Positions 36,578-44,738 of a DNA stretch of 64,000 nt are shown piece by piece. The notes under the pieces are model-generated. The model was not told where the DNA came from. It ran no database searches and worked only from the letters and a program-made list of their open reading frames with translations. Position 1 is the stretch's first letter, and every line of letters begins with the position of its first letter. Source of the stretch: Aerococcaceae bacterium DSM 111176 (GTDB taxonomy: Bacteria; Bacillota; Bacilli; Lactobacillales; Aerococcaceae); contig JACBXN010000067.1 in the NCBI GenBank assembly GCA_015863215.1, positions 1 to 64,000 of the forward strand, written 5' to 3'. Made by a program: the position numbers and the translations under genes.

Positions 36578-36665
36578 TTATCATAACTTCTTGCATCTAT
36601 GTGAGTTAAGATAATATTGGACTCAAAAACATCTTAACTCTTTGATTAAAGTAAAGTTATGATAA
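36578..36665. repeat. Palindromic array, 2 units, 51-bp period
   Basis: TTATCATAACTT at 36578 recurs as ACATCTTAACTC at 36629, 51 bp on. Each has a complementary partner (36603-36614 and 36654-36665). The outermost arms are a perfect 12-bp inverted repeat. Confidence 0.8.
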
Positions 36666-36891
36666 AACTAGTACTTAAAATATCGCAATTCCAAGGAAAT
36701 TTTATAGTTACGATAATCGAAGTTAGTCCTCTGGCGTCTACCTTCTTTTCAAAGAGGGGTAATAGTCAATAATAGTCAAAATTCAGTCTTTGGTCCTAGA
36801 TACTGATAGCGGTTTTGCGCTATAATATATATTAATCATTCATTAAAAGAATGAGACACATGAAAATTTTGAATGAAAGTGGTGAGCGGGA

Positions 36892-37806
36892 ATGGACGAG
36901 TATATTGCGTTGTTTATGGCATATTTGTCGAATGAGCGGCGTTATTCCGATGCGACGGTGACGGCGTATCAGCGTGATTTGGAGCAGTTTGCGGAATTTA
37001 TTACGAGTACGGCACCTACTGAACTTCAAAATATCAATTATCAAGATATTCGTTTGTTTATTGCGCATTTGACGGAGCTGGAAAATTCAAGGACGACGAT
37101 TGCGCGGAAATTATCGAGTTTGCGGTCTTTTTATAAGTATGCGCTGCGTCAAGGTTGGGTAGAAACTGATCCAACGGCTTTGGTGCAATATGATGTGAAG
37201 AAACAACATTTACCCGAATTTTTCTACGAAGATGAGATGACTGCGATTATTGATGCGGCTAGAAATTCTGATTCAGAACTCAGACTTCGCGATGTCGCGA
37301 TCATTGAGACCTTTTACGCAACGGGGATGCGTGTGAGCGAATTGACGAGTTTAACTTTTAGACAAGTCGACGAGCAGATGCAAATTATTCGGGTCCTTGG
37401 TAAAGGTGATAAAGAGCGACTTGTCCCGATTGGCGACCAGGCTATGGAAGCGATCAAGGCTTATAAAATCCACTTACGCCCACAACTTATTTCTGACGAT
37501 AGTCTTGATACCGTCTTTTTGTCCCATAAGGGGAAAGAATTGACGACACCTCAAGTGCATGATATCTTAAATAAAGTAATTCAAGTGGGTGCTTTAAACT
37601 TAACAATACACCCTCATAAATTGCGCCATACCTTTGCGACGCATTTGTTAAATAATGGCGCAGACTTAAGGAGTGTCCAGGAATTATTGGGGCATGAAGA
37701 TTTAAGTTCCACTCAAATATATACGCACGTAACCAAAGATAAATTGCGTGAACAATATATGAATGTATTTCCTAGAGCGAAGCGAAAAACTAAAGGAGAA
37801 GAATAA
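36892..37806 (+). CDS. xerC: Tyrosine recombinase XerC
   Basis: Chromosome-dimer resolution at dif. 304 aa: N-terminal SAM-like core-binding domain (about 1-90) and C-terminal catalytic domain with Arg in TGMRVSELTSL, the HPHKLRHTFATHLL box, GHEDLSSTQIY and the nucleophilic Tyr in IYTHV. Directly abuts hslV, the conserved xerC-hslV-hslU order known from Bacillus (codV-clpQ-clpY). A TATAAT at 36821 may be its -10. Confidence 0.95.
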   Translation: MDEYIALFMAYLSNERRYSDATVTAYQRDLEQFAEFITSTAPTELQNINYQDIRLFIAHLTELENSRTTIARKLSSLRSFYKYALRQGWVETDPTALVQYDVKKQHLPEFFYEDEMTAIIDAARNSDSELRLRDVAIIETFYATGMRVSELTSLTFRQVDEQMQIIRVLGKGDKERLVPIGDQAMEAIKAYKIHLRPQLISDDSLDTVFLSHKGKELTTPQVHDILNKVIQVGALNLTIHPHKLRHTFATHLLNNGADLRSVQELLGHEDLSSTQIYTHVTKDKLREQYMNVFPRAKRKTKGEE

Positions 37807-38331
37807 ATGACAACGATTTGTGCAGTAAAAAAAGATAACCAATTAGCAATGGCTGGAGACGGTCAAGTAACTATGGGCGAAGCGACAATCATGAAAGGTG
37901 GCGCGAAGAAATTGCGTCGTATTTATGATGGGAAAGTCGTTATCGGATTCGCCGGTGGTGTGGCTGACGCGATTACACTATCTGACATGTTCGAAGAAAA
38001 ATTACGCCAGCATCAAGGTCAATTAACCAGAGCTGCGGTCGAAGTGGCTAAACAATGGCGCACGGACCGTACTTTACAGAAGTTAGAGGCATTATTAATC
38101 GTGATGAATGACGAAGATTTATTACTGGTTTCTGGGACAGGGGAAGTCATTTCACCAGATGATGGTATTTTAACGATTGGATCAGGCGGAAACTTTGCCT
38201 TAGCAGCAGCCCGCGGGATGCTTAGAAATGCCGATTTATCAGCAGAGGAGATTGCGCGTAAATCTCTTGAAATTGCTGGAGAGATTGATGTTTATACAAA
38301 CGACCAAATTACGGTCGAATCAATGCAATAA
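37807..38331 (+). CDS. hslV: HslV peptidase (ClpQ)
   Basis: Proteasome-like peptidase of the HslUV complex. 174 aa. Residue 2 is Thr ([20 protein letters not shown]), so the catalytic Thr would be exposed after Met removal, unlike the Ser used by B. subtilis Clp[22 protein letters not shown] is typical. No spacer from xerC; AAAGGAG in the xerC end. Confidence 0.97.
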   Translation: MTTICAVKKDNQLAMAGDGQVTMGEATIMKGGAKKLRRIYDGKVVIGFAGGVADAITLSDMFEEKLRQHQGQLTRAAVEVAKQWRTDRTLQKLEALLIVMNDEDLLLVSGTGEVISPDDGILTIGSGGNFALAAARGMLRNADLSAEEIARKSLEIAGEIDVYTNDQITVESMQ

Positions 38332-38342
38332 TGGAGGACTTT

Positions 38343-39749
38343 ATGAATCAACAATTAACACCGAGAGCGATTGTCAGCTCATTAGATGAATATATTATTG
38401 GTCAAGCGGACGCTAAACGTGCTGTTGCGATCGCGCTTCAAAACCGTATTCGCCGTTTAAAATTAGACGGAGATATGCAAAAGGAAGTTAAACCGAAAAA
38501 CTTATTAATGATTGGTCCAACAGGTGTCGGTAAAACTGAAATTGCCCGCCGTTTAGCTGATTTAGCGAACGCACCTTTTGTTAAAGTTGAAGCGACTAAA
38601 TATACGGAAGTTGGGTATGTCGGTCGTGACGTCGAGTCAATGGTCCGCGATTTAGTGGAAAACGCAATCCGCGTGGTTAAGCGTGAAAAACATGCGGAAG
38701 TCCGTGATGATGCGGAAGCGAACGCAATTGTTAAAATTGCTAAAGCGTTGAAACCAGGCGAAAAAGTTAAAAAAGAGGAGCCAACGCCGAATCCAGCTGG
38801 TGGTTTTGACTTTGCTTCGATGATGGCACAATTTGCCCCTCAAACGCAAGAAGAGGAAGAAGTTGAAACGGAAGAAGTGGCGAAAACGCGCCGTGCTATC
38901 CGTGAACAAATTCGTAATGGCCAATTAGATGATCATGAAGTGACGATCAAAATTGAAGAGAAAAAATTACAAATGAACTTAAATCCAGCCATGGAACAAA
39001 TGATGGATTTACAAGATTCTCTTGCTGGGATGCAACCTAAGAAAATGATTGAGCGTACCGTTACCGTTAAAGAGGCGCTTGAATTATTAATCGAAGAGGA
39101 ATCAGAAAAATTAGTGAACCAAGATGATATTAACCAAACGGCTTTAACATTAGCTGAAGAACGTGGGATTATTTTCATTGACGAGATGGATAAGATTGCG
39201 ATTTCTTCAGGCTCTAACGGATCTGGTCAGGTGAGTCGTCAAGGTGTGCAACGTGATATTTTACCGATTGTTGAGGGTTCTCAAATTCAGACGAAATACG
39301 GTATTATCAACACGGATTACATCCTATTTATCGGTTCTGGTGCCTTCCATGAAGCTAAACCATCGGATTTAATTCCTGAATTGCAAGGTCGTTTCCCAAT
39401 TCGTGTCAACTTGAAAGACTTAACGGAGGAAGATTTCCAACGTATTTTAGTCGAGCCGAAGAATTCATTAACGAAACAATATATTGCGTTACTCGAAACG
39501 GACGGTGTAACCGTTGAATTTACCGATGACGCGATTAGCCGTATGGCTGAATTTGCGGTTGAACTGAATGAGACGACCGATAATATTGGTGCGCGTCGCC
39601 TCCACACGATTTTGGAGACGGTGCTGGATGAGTTGTTATTCGAAGCGACCGACATGCAGATGGGTCACATCACGATTAATCAGCAGTATGTTGACGACCG
39701 CTTAGGCGATATCGTCGAGAACCGCGATTTAAGTCACTATATTCTTTAA
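38343..39749 (+). CDS. hslU: HslU unfoldase ATPase (ClpY)
   Basis: AAA+ unfoldase that feeds HslV. 468 aa from the ATG at 38343, five bases after GGAGG; an upstream in-frame ATG at 38331 lies before that site and overlaps the hslV stop. Walker A GPTGVGKTEIARR, Walker B IIFIDEMDKIA, the intermediate domain (about 105-235, acidic) and the C-terminal sensor and tail GDIVENRDLSHYIL, needed to activate HslV. No codY follows, unlike the Bacillus operon. Confidence 0.97.
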   Translation: MNQQLTPRAIVSSLDEYIIGQADAKRAVAIALQNRIRRLKLDGDMQKEVKPKNLLMIGPTGVGKTEIARRLADLANAPFVKVEATKYTEVGYVGRDVESMVRDLVENAIRVVKREKHAEVRDDAEANAIVKIAKALKPGEKVKKEEPTPNPAGGFDFASMMAQFAPQTQEEEEVETEEVAKTRRAIREQIRNGQLDDHEVTIKIEEKKLQMNLNPAMEQMMDLQDSLAGMQPKKMIERTVTVKEALELLIEEESEKLVNQDDINQTALTLAEERGIIFIDEMDKIAISSGSNGSGQVSRQGVQRDILPIVEGSQIQTKYGIINTDYILFIGSGAFHEAKPSDLIPELQGRFPIRVNLKDLTEEDFQRILVEPKNSLTKQYIALLETDGVTVEFTDDAISRMAEFAVELNETTDNIGARRLHTILETVLDELLFEATDMQMGHITINQQYVDDRLGDIVENRDLSHYIL

Positions 39750-39787
39750 TTTTTTAAAATATGGCTCATATCTATGTATGAGTATGA

Positions 39788-39819
39788 ATAACACGAGCTC
39801 AACGGCTCGTGTTATTTTT
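39788..39819 (+). terminator. hslU terminator
   Basis: ATAACACGAGC/GCTCGTGTTAT (39788-39798 with 39805-39815) and a T-run. Confidence 0.9.
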
Positions 39820-39971
39820 GAGGAATTCTAAATTTGAGAACTAACTGCGATCTGAGTTTTATCTTAAATTTGTATATTTTCCTTTCAAAAAGATGGTTGT
39901 TTTATTAAAATTGAGTGATAAAAATGTTGAAATTAGCTATAATATGGTTATGAAATGAAGGGGGCGAGTGT

Positions 39972-40862
39972 ATGGTTACGATTTCCAATGATGATTTAAT
40001 CGTTGAAATTTCACTTGAGGGGGCGGAGTTGACCTCAATTAAGGATGCTAAGACGGGGCATGAGTATTTGTGGCAGGGGGATCCTGCGTTTTGGAAGCGT
40101 CACGCGCCGGTTTTATTTCCGAATGTGGGGCGTGTGAAGGATGATCAGTACCAGTTTGATGGGAAGACGTATCATATTAGTCAGCATGGTTTTGCGCGTG
40201 ATATGGCGTTTACTGAGCAGATGGTGACGTCTAATTCGGCGACGTTTAATTTGAAGAGTTCGCCGGAGACATTGGAGAAATATCCTTTCGAGTTTAGTTT
40301 CCAAATTACGTATATTTTGCATGATAATCAAATTACGGTGAGTTATGAGATTTTGAATCCGAGTGATGATGTGATTTATTATAGTGTGGGTGGTCATCCT
40401 GCTTTTAATGTGTCACAGACGAAGGATGAGAAGGGCCATGATGAGTTTGATCAGATTTATGTTCAGTTTAGTCCCCAGGGTCAGTATTTGCACATTCCGT
40501 TAACGAAAGATGGTTTGGTGCGTTTGGATGCGGCGAAGTATGAGTCGGTGACGAAAGAAGCTTTGACGCATAAGTCGTTTAAGAATGATGCGTTGATTTA
40601 TCAGATTGGTAAGCAGACTGAAGTGAGTTTGATTGATGAGGCGGCGGGTCTTGAGATTTTGGTGAAGTCGAGTCGGATGCCGTTTGTGGGAGTTTGGTCG
40701 CCGTATCCGAAGCGTGCTGGGTTTGTGTGTATTGAGCCGTGGGCTGGGTTGGCGGATGATGAGCATTCGGATGGGGATTATGTGTCTAAGTATGCGAGTC
40801 AGTCGTTGGGGCCGAATGAGATTCGTACGCATGATTATACGATTGATTTTATTAAGAGATAG
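39972..40862 (+). CDS. Aldose 1-epimerase family protein (LacX/YeaD-like)
   Basis: 296-aa galactose-mutarotase-like beta sandwich. EISLEGAELTSIKD, EYLWQGDPAFWKRHAPVLFP, ISQHGFARDM, SVGGHPAFNV and the late PYPKRAGFVCIEPW match the LacX/aldose-epimerase-like group rather than classical GalM. Sugar substrate unknown. Codons end in G unusually often (TTG, GCG, AAG, GTG), quite unlike hslU just upstream. Own unit between a terminator and a long gap. Confidence 0.88.
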   Translation: MVTISNDDLIVEISLEGAELTSIKDAKTGHEYLWQGDPAFWKRHAPVLFPNVGRVKDDQYQFDGKTYHISQHGFARDMAFTEQMVTSNSATFNLKSSPETLEKYPFEFSFQITYILHDNQITVSYEILNPSDDVIYYSVGGHPAFNVSQTKDEKGHDEFDQIYVQFSPQGQYLHIPLTKDGLVRLDAAKYESVTKEALTHKSFKNDALIYQIGKQTEVSLIDEAAGLEILVKSSRMPFVGVWSPYPKRAGFVCIEPWAGLADDEHSDGDYVSKYASQSLGPNEIRTHDYTIDFIKR

Positions 40863-40875
40863 AGTTTGGGGAAAC

Positions 40876-41050
40876 GCATATCTACGAGAAAGGGGCATTC
40901 ATTGTGCTGTGGGACCGTCTTACGCTCTCCTTCGGAGGAGCTTCAGACTCGCCTAGCTATTGAATCTGTAGCTTGCTTCGCGCGCACAGCTTCTAATACG
41001 CTAGTTCGTCCTATTCACTGCACATGAATGCCCCTTTCTCTGCGATATGC
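40876..41050. repeat. 175-bp long palindrome with structured loop
   Basis: Arms 40876-40911 and 41016-41050 share the perfect 16-bp core AGAAAGGGGCATTCAT plus GCATATC and GTGC flanks. The 104-nt loop contains its own small hairpins, e.g. GCTCTCC with GGAGGAGC. No open frame. It may be a structured RNA or a MITE-like element. Confidence 0.75.
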
Positions 41051-41282
41051 TTTGTGTGTAGAGAGATTGTAGTAGTACGAGTAATAAATTCAGTATTATT
41101 AAATAGAGATACTCAAATTCAACTGGGGGATTGGAGAAATCGGAGAACTGCTGGGGATTGGTTTTTGGTTTGGGATGGTTGGAATTTGCTTTGGTCCTTT
41201 GGTCCGCAAATTTTATTGTTTCCTTTTCCTAGTGGGTTCGGTTGTTGTTTTGGTTTCTTTTGGATTTTTGAGTGATATTTTA

Positions 41283-41400
41283 GAGCGGATGCTTTTAGGC
41301 GTGGCCTAAAAGGTTGATTACAGATAGAGGGAGTCGCGGGGCGACTCCTTTTTGATTTTTTGTGGGGGTCAATTTCTGGGGAAATTGACTTTGGATTTTG
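41283..41400 (+). repeat. Three-hairpin dispersed element, copy D (rearranged order)
   Basis: CTTTTAGGC..GCCTAAAAG (41292-41312) comes first here, then GAGTCGC..GCGACTC (41331-41347) with a T-run, then GTCAATTTC..GAAATTGAC (41368-41389). The first two hairpins are swapped relative to the other copies. Confidence 0.88.
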
Positions 41401-41454
41401 ATCCGTAGTTTGGTGTGATGGGATTGTTGTGAGAGTGGTAGAATTGTATGGGCT

Positions 41455-41755
41455 GGGTAACAACTATTTGAAGTCTAGGAGTTGTTACTCAAAAAGAATA
41501 GTAATGGGTAACAACTATTTGAAATCTAGGAGTTGTTACTCAAAAAGAATAGTACTGGGTAACAACTATTCGAAATCTAGGAGTTATTACTCAAAAAGAA
41601 TAGTACTGGGTAACAACTATTTGAAATCTAGGAGTTGTTACTCAAAAAGAATAGTACTGAGTAACAACTATTTGAAATCTAGGAGTTGTTACTCAAAAGT
41701 GGTATGAATGGGTAACAACTCTTTAAAATCAATAAGTTGTTATTCAATTTAGAGG
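41455..41755. repeat. Palindromic tandem array, 6 units, 51-bp period
   Basis: GGGTAACAAC or GAGTAACAAC starts at 41455, 41506, 41557, 41608, 41659 and 41710. Each unit has arm AACAACT, spacer and complementary AGTTGTT. Units 2-5 are almost identical, implying recent expansion. A 92-codon frame across it encodes a 17-residue repeat and is taken as a by-product. Confidence 0.95.
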
Positions 41756-41785
41756 TATTTCAACCACCAATCACCCCCACACAAA

Positions 41786-41830
41786 CCAAAAACAGAGTTG
41801 CTGCACCGTTTTGGTACTGCAACTCTGTTT
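41786..41830 (-). terminator. plsY terminator
   Basis: AACAGAGTTGC/GCAACTCTGTT with an internal GGTAC/GTGC-type loop; the minus-strand exit has a T5 run. Confidence 0.8.
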
Positions 41831-41838
41831 GATTTGAA

Positions 41839-42462
41839 TTATTTTTTCTTCGATTTGTCTTGGTTTAGGCCAAATTTTAGGCGGCTTTCTTCGCCTTTGA
41901 GTAGGCGTTGGATGTTTTGGCGGTGGCGGTAGAGTAGCCAGATGTAAACTAGGATGAATCCGACTTTATATGCGGGTGCGGGTGCGATGAATAAGTTAAC
42001 GATGGTTGTGACGCCATAACTGATAATGGCTGCGGCACTGACCATGCTGGTTACATACATTGTAATAAATAGGACTACGACATCGAAGATGGCGAGCCAG
42101 AAATGGTAGCCGAGTAGGACTCCGATTGATGTGGCTACGATTTTTCCGCCTCTAAATCCGGCGAAGATTGGGAATGAGTGGCCGAGTACGGCTGCTGCTC
42201 CGATTCCCATTGTTGTGAGTGGATAGTCTCCTAAATAATGCATTGCAAGTCCCATTGGGATCCAACCTTTAAGGACATCAATGGCGGTCACGAAGACGGC
42301 TGCTTTAAAACCGAAATTTCGGCCAACATTGGTCGCGCCACTATTACCACTACCTAAGTCACGAACATCTTGATTGTGTTTAATTTTTGAATACCAGACA
42401 CCTGTGGGAATACTCCCGATTAAATAAGCAAGTAAGATATAAATAATATGCATGAAATTCAT
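41839..42462 (-). CDS. plsY: Glycerol-3-phosphate acyltransferase PlsY
   Basis: Uses acyl-phosphate to acylate glycerol-3-phosphate, the first step of phospholipid synthesis. 207 aa, five membrane helices. Conserved loops: GSIPTGVWYSK, RDLGSGNSGATNVGRNFG, GHSFPIFAGFRGGKIVAT. Divergent from parE, the common Firmicutes arrangement. Confidence 0.96.
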   Translation of the reverse strand: MNFMHIIYILLAYLIGSIPTGVWYSKIKHNQDVRDLGSGNSGATNVGRNFGFKAAVFVTAIDVLKGWIPMGLAMHYLGDYPLTTMGIGAAAVLGHSFPIFAGFRGGKIVATSIGVLLGYHFWLAIFDVVVLFITMYVTSMVSAAAIISYGVTTIVNLFIAPAPAYKVGFILVYIWLLYRHRQNIQRLLKGEESRLKFGLNQDKSKKK

Positions 42463-42662
42463 TGTTTACCTCCGTTCAGGATACTTTTATTTTAGCATAT
42501 TTTTTACACAATTCTATGCTAATTGAGCAGATTTTACCCATTTGCAACAATCAGTAGCTTAAACAAAGCGAACAAATTTTCGCCTAAGTGCGAAATATCT
42601 TTTTCAAACAGGAAAAAGTTTGGTATGATGTTAAAGTTGAAACAAAAGTTAGAGGTGAAAGA

Positions 42663-44738
42663 ATGACATCAAAAGATGCCTTAACAAATTATAATGATGA
42701 TGCCATTCAGATTTTAGAAGGTCTGGATGCCGTTAGGAAACGTCCTGGTATGTATATCGGGTCAACGGATCAACGTGGTTTACATCATTTAGTATATGAA
42801 ATCGTTGATAACTCAGTGGATGAGGCTTTATCTGATTTTGCAGATCACATTACGGTTGATTTAAACGCCGATGGGAGTGTTTCTGTAACGGATAATGGTC
42901 GTGGAATGCCAACTGGGAAACATGAAAGTGGTAAAGCCACGATTGAAATTATTTTTACAGTCCTACATGCCGGGGGTAAATTCGGCCAAGGTGGTTACAA
43001 ATCAGCTGGGGGACTGCATGGTGTAGGTGCGGCCGTTGTTAATGCTTTATCGAGTTGGTTGGAAGTTGACGTTATGCGTGATGGGTATACTTACACCATG
43101 CGCTTTGAAGATGGCGGACATCCTGCTGGTAAATTGAAACGCACTAAAAACAATGATAAATCGGCTAATGGGACGAAAGTGACTTTTATGCCGGATAAAA
43201 CTATTTTTGGTAATGCGACTATTTCTTATGAAACCATTGCGGATCGTTTACGTGAATCAGCCTTCTTATTAAAAGGGTTGACGATTGAAATTAATGACCA
43301 CCGCAATGATAAGTCTGAAACTTTCCATTACGAAGATGGATTAAAAGATTTTATTGAATATTTAAATGAAGAAAAAGCAACATTAGGTGAGACCATTTCG
43401 ATTTCCGGAGAAGCGGAAGAATTCGAAGTGGACTTTGCGATGCAATACAATGATGGTTATTCTGAAACCATTTTATCCTTTGCGAATAATGTCCGCACAC
43501 CCGGTGGTGGGACGCATGAAACAGGAATGAAGACTGGATTAACCAAAGCCTTCAACGATTATGCGCGCCGTTTTAGCTTGCTGAAAGAAAAAGAAAAGAA
43601 TCTCGAAGGGTCTGATATTCGTGAAGGTGTTTCGGCCGTTATTTCTGTCCGTATTCCTGAACAATACTTACAATTTGAGGGACAAACCAAAGATAAATTG
43701 GGTACACCCAAAGCCCGTACATTAGTTGATAATTTCGTCAATGAACAAATTACGATTTACTTAAATGAAAATGGTAACTTTGCTAAAAACATTATCAAAA
43801 AGGCCATCAAAGCACGCGAATCAAGAGAAGCTGCCCGTAAAGCGCGTGACGCTTCTCGTAGTGGTGCCAAACGATCGCAACAAGAAAAGTTAATTTCAGG
43901 TAAATTAACCAAAGCTCAATCAAAAGACACAACAAAAAATGAATTGTACCTTGTCGAGGGAGAATCAGCCGGAGGTTCTGCTAAACTTGGTCGTGACCGC
44001 CGCTATCAAGCGATTTTGCCGCTTCGTGGTAAGGTAATTAATACCGAAAAAGCCTCAATGGCAGACATTATGAAGAACGAAGAAATTAACACGATGATTT
44101 ATACCATTGGTGCCGGTGTGGGACCAGAATTCAATATCGAAGACGTCAACTATGATAAAGTCGTTATCATGACCGATGCGGATACCGATGGGGCGCACAT
44201 TCAGGTGCTTCTTCTAACTTTCTTTTACCGCTATATGAAACCCCTTCTTGAAGCAGGAAAAGTATACTTAGCGATGCCTCCTTTGTACAAGGTATCCAAG
44301 GGGAAAGGTAAATCTGAAAAAATCGCCTATGCATGGACGAATGAAGAATTAGATGATATCACGAAAGACTTCGGTAAAGGCTATATCCTCCAACGCTATA
44401 AAGGGTTAGGGGAGATGAACGCCGACCAGTTATGGGATACGACAATGAATCCAGATACGCGTTTATTAATTCGTGTAACCATCGACGATACTGCTCAATC
44501 TGAGCGCCGTTTAACTACATTAATGGGAACGAAAGTTGAACCACGTCGTAAGTGGATTGAAGAAAATGTTCAGTTCACAATGGATGAGGAAGATACACTA
44601 CTTGCTGAAAATGAAGCAGTGCATGCACAAATTGAAGAACAAGTAGAAGATAAATTAGCGGATCAAGCTGATTTAGATGAAGAACAAGATGTAACAGTAG
44701 AAAATATATCACTATTTGGCGAGGAGGATGAGGCATAA
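42663..44738 (+). CDS. parE: Topoisomerase IV subunit B ParE
   Basis: ATPase subunit of topoisomerase IV, which decatenates sister chromosomes. About 691 aa from the ATG at 42663 (AGAGGTG five bases before it); the frame is open upstream but without a ribosome site. GHKL ATPase motifs ([36 protein letters not shown]), Toprim ([28 protein letters not shown]). ParE rather than GyrB because parC follows with a one-base overlap. Confidence 0.95.
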   Translation: MTSKDALTNYNDDAIQILEGLDAVRKRPGMYIGSTDQRGLHHLVYEIVDNSVDEALSDFADHITVDLNADGSVSVTDNGRGMPTGKHESGKATIEIIFTVLHAGGKFGQGGYKSAGGLHGVGAAVVNALSSWLEVDVMRDGYTYTMRFEDGGHPAGKLKRTKNNDKSANGTKVTFMPDKTIFGNATISYETIADRLRESAFLLKGLTIEINDHRNDKSETFHYEDGLKDFIEYLNEEKATLGETISISGEAEEFEVDFAMQYNDGYSETILSFANNVRTPGGGTHETGMKTGLTKAFNDYARRFSLLKEKEKNLEGSDIREGVSAVISVRIPEQYLQFEGQTKDKLGTPKARTLVDNFVNEQITIYLNENGNFAKNIIKKAIKARESREAARKARDASRSGAKRSQQEKLISGKLTKAQSKDTTKNELYLVEGESAGGSAKLGRDRRYQAILPLRGKVINTEKASMADIMKNEEINTMIYTIGAGVGPEFNIEDVNYDKVVIMTDADTDGAHIQVLLLTFFYRYMKPLLEAGKVYLAMPPLYKVSKGKGKSEKIAYAWTNEELDDITKDFGKGYILQRYKGLGEMNADQLWDTTMNPDTRLLIRVTIDDTAQSERRLTTLMGTKVEPRRKWIEENVQFTMDEEDTLLAENEAVHAQIEEQVEDKLADQADLDEEQDVTVENISLFGEEDEA

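Noticed and set aside
40876-41050. Integron attC site or tRNA-like gene
   Set aside because: The long palindrome lacks attC core boxes and no integrase is present; no cloverleaf with CCA-like end or anticodon arm could be drawn.
41429-41707. 92-codon open frame on the plus strand
   Set aside because: It is read from the 51-bp palindromic repeat; the protein is a 17-residue tandem repeat with no ribosome site before it. Treated as a by-product of the array.
42588-42662. 25-codon N-terminal extension of parE
   Set aside because: AGAGGTG directly precedes the ATG at 42663 and the protein from there begins like other ParE/GyrB; the extension has no ribosome site.
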